This document shows, one piece after another, positions 6,267-12,317 of a stretch of 16,437 bases of DNA. The notes below the pieces were generated by a model. The model did not search any database, was not told the DNA's origin, and saw only the letters and a program-made list of their open reading frames with translations. A program made the position numbers and the translations under genes. Position 1 is the first letter of the stretch; each line of letters starts with the position of its first letter. The DNA is taken from assembly GCA_017619985.1 (NCBI GenBank), contig JAFZRG010000117.1, forward strand, positions 1-16,437. Reading direction: 5' to 3'. Source of the DNA: Bacillota bacterium. Lineage in GTDB: Bacteria > Bacillota > Clostridia > Peptostreptococcales > Anaerovoracaceae.

Positions 6267-6947
6267 ATGAATGCATTTCAAAGAATCCTGACACCGGAAA
6301 ACCTGCAGTTCATGCTGAAAGGCGCGGGTTACTCCGTGCTCGTGGCCGTGTTCGCGCTGGCCGGCGGGTCCATCCTGGGCCTGCTGTCCGCCATGGCGAA
6401 GATGGGCAGGCACAAGATCCCCAAGCTGATCGCGAACGTATACGTGGAAGTGATCCGCGGAACGCCCATGATGCTGCAGATCCTGCTGTTCTACCTGGGC
6501 GGCCCGGTCGTGACGAAAGCGCTGTTCCACTACGTCTACACGCCCAATCCCATCCTGGTGGGCACCATTGCGGTCGGCATCAACTCCGGCGCCTACACGA
6601 CGGAGCTGTTCCGTTCGGCCATCCAGTCCGTGGACAAGGGCCAGTGGGAAGCCGCGCAGACCATAGGCCTGTCGCGCAAGCAGACCCTGCGCGAGATCAT
6701 CCTGCCGCAGGCGTTCAAGCGCATCCTGCCGCCCTATATCAACGAGTTCATCGTGCTGCTGAAGGACTCGTCCCTGCTCGCCTCCATCGGCGCGGTGGAG
6801 CTGCTGCACAGCGCGGACGTGCTCGGCGCCAAGTTCTACAACTATCTGGTGCCTCTGCTGTTCGCGACATGCATGTACCTGATCATGACCCTCACCATCT
6901 CCTACTTCGCGCGCAAACTGGAAAGGAGGCTGGCGGCAAGTGATTAA
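6267..6947 (+). CDS. ABC transporter permease, polar amino acid type (HisMQ-like)
   Basis: 226 aa. The ATG at 6267 is chosen because AAAAGGA lies about 8 nt upstream; a TTG-started extension to 6246 would run through that ribosome binding site and the hairpin. The protein is an integral membrane subunit with several hydrophobic segments (for example SVLVAVFALAGGSILGLLSA, about 23-42, and the C-terminal YLVPLLFATCMYLIMTLTIS). It carries the family motif VIRGTPMMLQILLFY and the EAA loop EAAQTIGLSRKQTLREIILP that docks onto the ATPase. Only one permease gene is present, so the channel is presumably a homodimer, as in many amino-acid importers. Its last 8 nt overlap the ATPase gene start, a sign of coupled translation. 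Confidence 0.93.
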   Translation: MNAFQRILTPENLQFMLKGAGYSVLVAVFALAGGSILGLLSAMAKMGRHKIPKLIANVYVEVIRGTPMMLQILLFYLGGPVVTKALFHYVYTPNPILVGTIAVGINSGAYTTELFRSAIQSVDKGQWEAAQTIGLSRKQTLREIILPQAFKRILPPYINEFIVLLKDSSLLASIGAVELLHSADVLGAKFYNYLVPLLFATCMYLIMTLTISYFARKLERRLAASD

Positions 6948-7665
6948 AGCAGTCCATCTGTGCAAATCGTTCGGCGATATCAAGGCCGTCGACGACGTGA
7001 ACCTGCACATCACGAAAGGCGAAGTCGTCTGCATCATCGGGCCCTCGGGCTCGGGCAAATCGACACTGATCCGCTGCCTGCACGGCCTGGAGATCCCCGA
7101 CAGCGGCGAGCTGTACGTGAACGGCAAACCCATCGACTTCTCCGGCGACACGACGAAGGATCTGGCGCACATCGGCTTCGTGTTCCAGCTGTTCAACCTG
7201 TTCCCGCACAAGACCGTGCTCGAGAACCTGACGCTCGGCCCCGTCAAGGCGGGCGGCGTCCCGGTGAAGCAGGCGGAGCAGACCGCGCTGGCGCTGCTGG
7301 AGCGCGTCGGGCTCGCGGACAAGGCGGGCGCCTATCCGTCGCAGCTGTCCGGCGGTCAGAAACAGAGGGTCGCGATCGCACGGGCCCTGTGCCAGAGCCC
7401 GGAAGTCATCCTGTTCGACGAACCGACGTCCGCGCTGGACCCCGAGATGATCGGCGAGGTGCTGAACGTCATGAAGGAACTGGCGGACGAAGGCATGACC
7501 CTGGCGGTGGTCACGCACGAGATGGGCTTCGCCAGAGTGGTCGCGGACCGCGTGATCTTCGTGGACGGCGGCAAGATCATCGAAGAAGGCACGCCCGAGC
7601 AGATCTTCGACCACCCGCAGAGCGACCGGCTGAAGCTGTTCCTGTCGCAGGTCATCCATATGTAA
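6940..7665 (+). CDS. ABC transporter ATP-binding protein, polar amino acid type
   Basis: 241 aa, starting at GTG 6940 with AAAGGAGG upstream inside the permease gene. All ATPase motifs are intact: Walker A GPSGSGKS (34-41), Q-loop Gln83 in VFQLFNLFPH, signature LSGGQKQR (136-143), Walker B VILFDEP (156-162), D-loop SALDPE, and switch His193 in VVTHEMGFA. It drives import through the HisMQ-like permease on the inner face of the membrane. Its length and motifs match the GlnQ/HisP group, which takes up polar amino acids and related compounds. It is followed after 10 nt by the PfkB-like gene, and its TAA stop forms part of that gene's ribosome binding site. Confidence 0.95.
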   Translation: MIKAVHLCKSFGDIKAVDDVNLHITKGEVVCIIGPSGSGKSTLIRCLHGLEIPDSGELYVNGKPIDFSGDTTKDLAHIGFVFQLFNLFPHKTVLENLTLGPVKAGGVPVKQAEQTALALLERVGLADKAGAYPSQLSGGQKQRVAIARALCQSPEVILFDEPTSALDPEMIGEVLNVMKELADEGMTLAVVTHEMGFARVVADRVIFVDGGKIIEEGTPEQIFDHPQSDRLKLFLSQVIHM

Positions 7666-7675
7666 GGAGCGCGGC

Positions 7676-8584
7676 ATGGAATACATCGCAGCGGGATACA
7701 ACATGCTGACGGACGTATACTTCGCGGACGGAAGAAGCATCCTGAACACGCCGGGAGGCTCGTGGTACGCGGCGTCGGGGCTGGTGTTCTGGCGGAGCAG
7801 CGTGGCCTATGTGGGCACCGCGGGACCGGACTTCGACAGGTATTACGGAGACTGGTTCGCGGCGAACGGGATAGACTGCCGGGTGAAGAAATGCCTGCCC
7901 GAGACGCTGAAATACGAACTGCGCTACCGGCCGGACGGCATCTGGGCGGAAAACTGCAGTCAGGGCGAGGAATACGAGAAGATGGTCAAGGACATCGGCC
8001 GGATCACCCCGGAGATGATCGCGGCGTGCGCGGGACCCGAAACGAAAGGCATCTATATCGAAGCCAGCCTGTCGGCGAAGATCGCGGACGGGTTCGCAGA
8101 GGTGAAGACGCTCGTGCCGCAGGCGTTCCTGATGTGGGAGATCAACGGCGACGACCTGAGGGATCCCTCGTGCAAGGAAGCCATCGAAGCGCGCATCGCG
8201 CAGGCCGATGCGTTCTCCATGAACTTCGACGAAGCCTGCGGATTCTTCGGGACGGAGGATGAGGCGGCCATTCTCGCAGGATTGCAGCGTTACGGAAAGC
8301 CCTGCTTCTTCCGGCTAGGAGAGCGAGGCTCATGTCTGGTGACCCCGGACAAGGCGACGTTCGCGCCGGCGGCCGGCCTTCCGGAAAGCGTCGACCCGAC
8401 CGGCTGCGGCAACTGTTCCACAGCGGCAGCCCTCATCGGCCTCGCGGAAGGTTTAGGCGCGGAAAAGACCGTCCGGATGGCGAACCTGGCGGCCTCATAC
8501 TGCGCGAAGCAGACACCCCCCTGGCCCAAGGCGGACGACGCGTTCCGGGCTGAAATGGAACGGAAGTTGGAAGAATATCTATGA
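7676..8584 (+). CDS. PfkB-family kinase-like protein with altered catalytic motif
   Basis: 302 aa, normal for PfkB/ribokinase-family kinases, which phosphorylate sugars, nucleosides and related alcohols with ATP. The first signature is seen as TPGGSWYAASGLVFW (25-39), the central N-x-x-E motif as Asn183 and Glu186 in SMNFDEACGFFG, the nucleotide region as RLGERGSCLVT, and the second signature as DPTGCGNCSTAAALIG (240-255). In nearly all active members that last motif reads GAGD, with Asp as catalytic base; here it is Asn246 (codon AAC at 8411-8413). The protein may be inactive, use another base, or belong to a distinct subfamily. The ATG follows TAAGGAGCGCGGC. Its TGA stop overlaps the next gene's ATG (ATGA at 8581-8584), so the two products probably act together on the transported compound. 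Confidence 0.85.
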   Translation: MEYIAAGYNMLTDVYFADGRSILNTPGGSWYAASGLVFWRSSVAYVGTAGPDFDRYYGDWFAANGIDCRVKKCLPETLKYELRYRPDGIWAENCSQGEEYEKMVKDIGRITPEMIAACAGPETKGIYIEASLSAKIADGFAEVKTLVPQAFLMWEINGDDLRDPSCKEAIEARIAQADAFSMNFDEACGFFGTEDEAAILAGLQRYGKPCFFRLGERGSCLVTPDKATFAPAAGLPESVDPTGCGNCSTAAALIGLAEGLGAEKTVRMANLAASYCAKQTPPWPKADDAFRAEMERKLEEYL

Positions 8585-9309
8585 AAGCATTCAAAGACGT
8601 ATTCAAAACGGCAAAACCCGTCATCGGCGTACTGCACCTGAAAGGGAACTCGGAAGAAGACATCCATGAACGGGCGAAGCGCGAGATCGCGGCATACCTC
8701 GAAGGCGGCGTGGACGGCATCCTGGCCGAGGACTATTTCGGCCCCTATCCCCAGCTGGAATGGGTGCTGAACTATCTGCTGCAGCACAGGCCTGCGGTCC
8801 CCGTGGGGGTCAACTGCCTGAACTTCGACTCGCTGAACTACCGCCTGGCCAGAGAGTACGGCTGCGACTTCCTGCAGCTGGACTCCGTCGTCGGCCACGT
8901 AAAGCCCCGCGACGAAGCCTCGCTGGACGCGTTCTTCGGACTGGAGAACCCGAAGACGGATGCGCTCGTATTGGGCGGCGTGCGGTTCAAATACCAGCCG
9001 GTGTTCTCGGAAAAGAGCCTGGCGGAGGACGTGCAGACGGCGAAAAAGCGCTGCGGCGCGATCTGCGTCACCGGAGACGGCACCGGGCAGCAGACACCGC
9101 TCGAAAAGCTGAAGGAATTCCGGGCCCTGGCCGGGGACTTTCCGCTGGTCATCTGCTCCGGCCTGACCGCGGACAACTGCACGGAGCAGCTGCAGATCGC
9201 GGACGGCGCGGTCGTGGGCAGCTTCTTCAAGGATACCGGCAGGGACACCGGCGACGTGGACGTTTCCAAAGTCCGCGCCTTGATGAAAAAAGTCGAAGCG
9301 CTGCGCTAG
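8581..9309 (+). CDS. BtpA-family TIM-barrel protein
   Basis: 242 aa, close to the usual BtpA/SgcQ length. Family patterns occur in order: KPVIGVLHLKGN (13-24), GGVDGILAEDYFG, VPVGVNCLNFD, the middle strand DALVLGGVRFKYQP, ICVTGDGTGQQTPLEKL, VICSGLTADNCTEQLQIADGAVVGSFFK, and the terminal VDVSKVRALM. The glycine-rich C-terminal part resembles a standard phosphate-binding site of TIM barrels. Members were first linked to photosystem I assembly in cyanobacteria, but those in heterotrophs are metabolic proteins of unproven reaction, sometimes near sugar kinases and transporters. Overlap with the kinase-like gene by ATGA suggests successive steps or a complex. The protein is cytoplasmic. No terminator follows before the regulator gene, so read-through into it is possible. 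Confidence 0.85.
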   Translation: MKAFKDVFKTAKPVIGVLHLKGNSEEDIHERAKREIAAYLEGGVDGILAEDYFGPYPQLEWVLNYLLQHRPAVPVGVNCLNFDSLNYRLAREYGCDFLQLDSVVGHVKPRDEASLDAFFGLENPKTDALVLGGVRFKYQPVFSEKSLAEDVQTAKKRCGAICVTGDGTGQQTPLEKLKEFRALAGDFPLVICSGLTADNCTEQLQIADGAVVGSFFKDTGRDTGDVDVSKVRALMKKVEALR

Positions 9310-9319
9310 CGTGATCCGC

Positions 9320-9348
9320 TTGACAGATTTCCAATATTCTGGAATCAT
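9320..9348 (+). promoter_or_regulatory. Candidate promoter of the AAA+ regulator gene
   Basis: A perfect -35 TTGACA (9320-9325), a 17-nt spacer and AATCAT (9343-9348, 4 of 6 to TATAAT). Start of transcription would be near 9355, only about 14 nt before the start codon. The inverted repeat TTCCA-N6-TGGAA fills the spacer, so binding there would block RNA polymerase. Confidence 0.5.
9329..9344. promoter_or_regulatory. Operator copy 1 (TTCCA-N6-TGGAA) in the regulator's own promoter
   Basis: TTCCAATATTCTGGAA has perfect 5-bp arms around 6 nt. It is one of three such sites, all next to the regulator gene or its downstream target. Its place between -35 and -10 implies autorepression, inferred from position only. 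Confidence 0.65.
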
Positions 9349-9349
9349 A

Positions 9350-9375
9350 GAACCATGGAGGTGATCCCATGGTTC
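9350..9375 (+). promoter_or_regulatory. Hairpin enclosing the ribosome binding site and start codon of the regulator
   Basis: GAACCATGG (9350-9358) and CCATGGTTC (9367-9375) form a perfect 9-bp stem. The loop is AGGTGATC, which holds the Shine-Dalgarno sequence, and the ATG start (9369-9371) lies within the right arm. RNA that includes both arms would hide the start codon. RNA begun at the predicted start near 9355 would lack much of the left arm, so the hairpin may silence mainly read-through transcripts from the upstream operon. Confidence 0.55.
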
Positions 9376-10709
9376 TTTCTGATTCCGCCAAAGCCATCTT
9401 CAACTCGATGCACGAAGGCATCAATATTATAGATACGGACGAGGTGATCGTCTTCGCCAATACGACGTACCGCAATTTCGTCGCATCCGAAAACGGCATC
9501 GATCCCGGCAAGATCGAAGGCTGCCGGCTGCGCGACCTGCGCCCCGGCGCCCGCCTGCCGTCCGTTCTGAACAGCGGCGAGCCCATTCTGCAGCTCGAGC
9601 GTAAGGAAGGCGACACGTCCTACTTCGTCAACATGTACCCCATCCGCGAATACGGGCTGATCACCGGGGCGATCTCCGTGGTCACGTTCATGGACGAGGC
9701 CTCCAGCCTCCGCCAGAAGATCGACGAGGTGGAGCGCCGCAACCGCCAGATCCTGCACCAGGTGAACGCCAGCGACACGGCATCCGTCACGTTCGACCTC
9801 ATCGTGTCCCGGGCCGCGAAATCCCGGGCCTGCAAGGAATTCGCGAACAAGATCGCGCAGATCAAGGCGCCGGTGCTGCTCATGAGCGAATCCGGCACGG
9901 GCAAAGGCGTATACGCCAGGGCGATCCACAACGCCAGCGGACGCCGCACGGAACCGTTCGCCTCGATCAACTGCGCGCTGTTCGATTCCGCGGTGCTGGA
10001 GACGAAACTGTTCGGTTCCCTCGGATCCTCCGTCCAGGGCGCGCTGCGGACCAGCCAGATGGGCCTGGTCGAAGCCGTGAACGGCGGCACCCTCTTCCTC
10101 GACGAGATCTCTGAGATGAGCCTCGACCTGCAGAGCAAGATCCTAAAGCTGATCCAAAGCGGCACCATCCGTCCCGTCGGCTCCATCGAAGAACTGCCCG
10201 TGGACGTGCGCATCATCGCGGCGAGCAACGTCGACCTGACCGAAGACGTCGTGGCGGGCCGCTTCTCGAGCGAGCTGTTCTACGCGCTCAACAGCTTCGC
10301 GGTCAAGATCCCGCCCCTGCGTGAACGCATGGAGGATGTGCCCCTGCTCGTGCAGCAGATCCTCGACGATCTCTCCATCACGCTCAAGCGCCGCCTGACC
10401 ATCACGGATGACGCCCTCGAACGCCTGATGTCCCACAGCTGGCCGGGCAACGTGCGCGAACTGCGCTCCGTGCTGGAGTTCTCCGCCTACACCTGCAGCG
10501 ATGACCGGATCACCGCGGTCAACCTGCCCGAAAATATCGGCAAGAGCACCGCGCGCGACACCATGCCGCTGTACGACAAGGTGAAGGAGTTCGAGAAAAT
10601 GGAGATCCTGCGCACGCTCGAGTACTACGGCAATGACCTGAAAGGCAAGAAAGCAGCGGCCCGGGAACTGGGCATTTCGCTCGCCAGCCTGTACGCGAAG
10701 CTGAAATAA
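9369..10709 (+). CDS. PAS-AAA+-Fis transcriptional regulator (enhancer-binding-protein type, GAFTGA lost)
   Basis: 446 aa. Residues about 5-112 are a PAS-like sensor domain (IFNSMHEGINIIDTDEVIVFANTTYRNF start). A short coiled coil (about 112-135) leads to an AAA+ domain (145-375), and a Fis-type helix-turn-helix ends the protein (GKKAAARELGISLASLYAKLK). Walker A is SESGTGKG (173-180, usually GESGTGKE), Walker B is GGTLFLDEI (239-247), the region of the arginine finger is VDVRIIAASN (278-287), and WPGNVREL is at 358-365. The sigma-54 contact loop GAFTGA reads SSVQGA (220-225), so sigma-54 activation is unlikely. No -24/-12 promoter is visible nearby and the target has sigma-A-like elements. 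The PAS domain probably binds a small ligand, perhaps the substrate of the carrier encoded next. Strong ribosome binding site GGAGGTGATCCC. Confidence 0.92.
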   Translation: MVLSDSAKAIFNSMHEGINIIDTDEVIVFANTTYRNFVASENGIDPGKIEGCRLRDLRPGARLPSVLNSGEPILQLERKEGDTSYFVNMYPIREYGLITGAISVVTFMDEASSLRQKIDEVERRNRQILHQVNASDTASVTFDLIVSRAAKSRACKEFANKIAQIKAPVLLMSESGTGKGVYARAIHNASGRRTEPFASINCALFDSAVLETKLFGSLGSSVQGALRTSQMGLVEAVNGGTLFLDEISEMSLDLQSKILKLIQSGTIRPVGSIEELPVDVRIIAASNVDLTEDVVAGRFSSELFYALNSFAVKIPPLRERMEDVPLLVQQILDDLSITLKRRLTITDDALERLMSHSWPGNVRELRSVLEFSAYTCSDDRITAVNLPENIGKSTARDTMPLYDKVKEFEKMEILRTLEYYGNDLKGKKAAARELGISLASLYAKLK

Positions 10710-10716
10710 CAAGGGT

Positions 10717-10732
10717 TTCCAAAATATTGGAA
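10717..10732. promoter_or_regulatory. Operator copy 2 (TTCCA-N6-TGGAA) upstream of the CitMHS operon
   Basis: TTCCAAAATATTGGAA has 6-bp perfect arms around 4 nt and matches the 5+6+5 pattern of copies 1 and 3. It begins 8 nt after the regulator's stop codon and lies about 140 bp upstream of the predicted CitMHS start of transcription, an activator-like distance. Confidence 0.7.
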
Positions 10733-10737
10733 TATAC

Positions 10738-10753
10738 TTCCAGCAATCTGGAA
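10738..10753. promoter_or_regulatory. Operator copy 3 (TTCCA-N6-TGGAA) upstream of the CitMHS operon
   Basis: TTCCAGCAATCTGGAA has 6-bp perfect arms around 4 nt. It starts exactly 21 bp after copy 2, two helical turns, so two dimers would bind the same DNA face, as expected for cooperative binding by an AAA+ regulator. Confidence 0.7.
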
Positions 10754-10794
10754 ATCACCGAACAGCTTAAAATTACAAGTATTACGCCCATACA

Positions 10795-10830
10795 AGAGTT
10801 CTGAATTTCTAAATTTTCAGAACTCTTTTT
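10795..10830 (+). terminator. Rho-independent terminator after the regulator gene
   Basis: AGAGTTCTGAA (10795-10805) pairs perfectly with TTCAGAACTCT (10816-10826) around a 10-nt loop, and the stem runs into TTTTT. It ends transcription of the regulator and lies between the two operators and the promoter of the CitMHS operon, insulating that promoter from read-through. Confidence 0.88.
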
Positions 10831-10832
10831 GG

Positions 10833-10861
10833 TTGAACCTGCTCCGACCTGCCCATATGAT
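10833..10861 (+). promoter_or_regulatory. Candidate sigma-A promoter of the CitMHS-AtuA operon
   Basis: A -35 TTGAAC (10833-10838, 4 of 6), a 17-nt spacer and a -10 TATGAT (10856-10861, 5 of 6). Transcription would start near 10868, about 39 nt before the CitMHS start codon. The weak -35 fits an activated promoter. No sigma-54-type GG-N10-GC element is seen here. Confidence 0.65.
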
Positions 10862-10906
10862 AAAAATGTAACAAGCATCTTTTAATGTGCAATTTTAGGA
10901 GGTCAC

Positions 10907-12277
10907 ATGTTAGCAGCATTAGGTTTCATTACCGTCATTCTCATGCTGGTCCTGATCATGACCAAGAAGACGACCCCGCTGGTCGCCCTCATCGCGGTCC
11001 CCATCATCACCGGCATCATCGCCTGCGCGTTCTTCGTCACAGATCCTGAGAACGCCCCCGGCGTCATCGATTTCATGAAAAACTTCAAGTCCCTGGGCGG
11101 CATGATCACCGGCGCCAAGGGTATCGGCTCCGTAGCCGCTACCGGCGTCATGTTCATCTTCTCGATCCTGTTCTTCGGCATCCTGACCGATGCAGGTACG
11201 TTCCGTCCCATCATCGCCAAGATCATCAAGGCCGTCGGCACCGATCCCGTCAAGATCTGCATCGGCACCGCCATCCTGGCCGCCATCGTCCACCTCGACG
11301 GTTCCGGCGCGGTCACCTTCCTGATCTGCGTACCGCCCCTCGTACCCCTGTATGACGCGGTCGGCATGAAGCGCACCACCCTCGCCACCCTCGTGGCCCT
11401 GTCCGCAGGCGTCATGAACGTTCTGCCCTGGGGCGGTCCCACCGTCCGTGCAGCCACAGCTCTGGGCGAATCGAGCGCCGTTGAATTCTTCATGCCCGAC
11501 CTGCCCGCGATCATCGCCGGCCTCATCTGCGTGCTGGCAGTCGCCGTTCTGCTGGGCAGAGGCGAAAAGAAGCGCATCCTCGCCGAAGGCGGCGGAGACG
11601 TTTCCGAGATCGTCTACACCCCCGCAGCTCTGACTCCGGAAGAAGAAGCGCTGCAGCGCCCGAAGCTGTTCGGCTTCAACATCTTCCTGATCATCGCAGC
11701 CATCGTCTCCCTGCTGAAGTCCGGCTTCGCACCGGCAGTCGTCTTCATGGTCTTCTACGTGATCGCGACCCTCGTCAACTATCCCGACGTCAAGACGTCC
11801 AAGGCCAGAGTCGACGCGCACGCCAAGTCCTGCCTGATGATGTGCTCCGTGCTGTTCGCGGCCGGCTGCTTCACCGGCATCATGAAGGGCACCGGCATGA
11901 TCACCGCCATGTCCGAAGCGCTGGTCTCCATCATCCCGACTTCCATGGGCAGATTTTTCCCGCTCATCGTCGGTATCATCGCCATGCCCGCATCCCTGCT
12001 GTTCGACCCGGATTCGTTCTACTACGGCGTTCTGCCCGTTCTGGCAAGCACCGCGGCAGGATTCGGCGTTGCAGCTGCTGACGTAGGCCGCGCAGCCATC
12101 CTCGGCCAGATGACCGTCGGTTTCCCGATCTCCCCGCTGACCGCATCCACGTTCCTGCTGATCGGTCTGGCCGGCGTAGACTTCGGCGAACACCAGAAGA
12201 AGACTATCCCCATCGCATGGGCTGTCTCCCTTGTGATGCTGCTCGTCGCGATCGTTACCGGCGCAGTCGCCCTGTAA
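10907..12277 (+). CDS. CitMHS-family carrier (citrate-metal:H+ symporter type)
   Basis: 456 aa of mostly hydrophobic sequence, about 11-12 membrane segments, slightly longer than the typical 430-450. The family pattern is clear: MLAALGFITVILMLVLIMTKKTTPLVALI-type start, ATGVMFIFSILFFGILTDAGTF, IVHLDGSGAVTFLICVPPLVPLY, the signature SAGVMNVLPWGGPTVRAATAL, and PASLLFDPDSFYYGVLPVL in the second half. A hydrophilic central loop (about residues 215-255) separates the halves. Characterised members take up citrate complexed with Mg or Ca together with protons; the true substrate here may be another hydroxy di- or tricarboxylate. The start has TAGGAGG upstream. First gene of an operon with the AtuA-like genes, controlled in all likelihood by the PAS-AAA+ regulator encoded upstream. 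Confidence 0.92.
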   Translation: MLAALGFITVILMLVLIMTKKTTPLVALIAVPIITGIIACAFFVTDPENAPGVIDFMKNFKSLGGMITGAKGIGSVAATGVMFIFSILFFGILTDAGTFRPIIAKIIKAVGTDPVKICIGTAILAAIVHLDGSGAVTFLICVPPLVPLYDAVGMKRTTLATLVALSAGVMNVLPWGGPTVRAATALGESSAVEFFMPDLPAIIAGLICVLAVAVLLGRGEKKRILAEGGGDVSEIVYTPAALTPEEEALQRPKLFGFNIFLIIAAIVSLLKSGFAPAVVFMVFYVIATLVNYPDVKTSKARVDAHAKSCLMMCSVLFAAGCFTGIMKGTGMITAMSEALVSIIPTSMGRFFPLIVGIIAMPASLLFDPDSFYYGVLPVLASTAAGFGVAAADVGRAAILGQMTVGFPISPLTASTFLLIGLAGVDFGEHQKKTIPIAWAVSLVMLLVAIVTGAVAL

Positions 12278-12317
12278 CGCCCGCGTGACCCGCGAATAAC
12301 GAAAGGAAACACAGATT

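Noticed and set aside
6150..7322. 390-codon minus-strand open frame
   Set aside because: It runs antisense to the permease and ATPase genes, whose motifs are intact. The product has no recognisable fold.
10710..10906. Sigma-54 (-24/-12) promoter upstream of the CitMHS gene
   Set aside because: No TGGCAC-N5-TTGC-like element with GG-N10-GC spacing was found, and the regulator lacks GAFTGA.
10919..12193. 424-codon minus-strand open frame
   Set aside because: It is antisense to the CitMHS gene and reads as Asp/Gly/His-rich sequence without domains.
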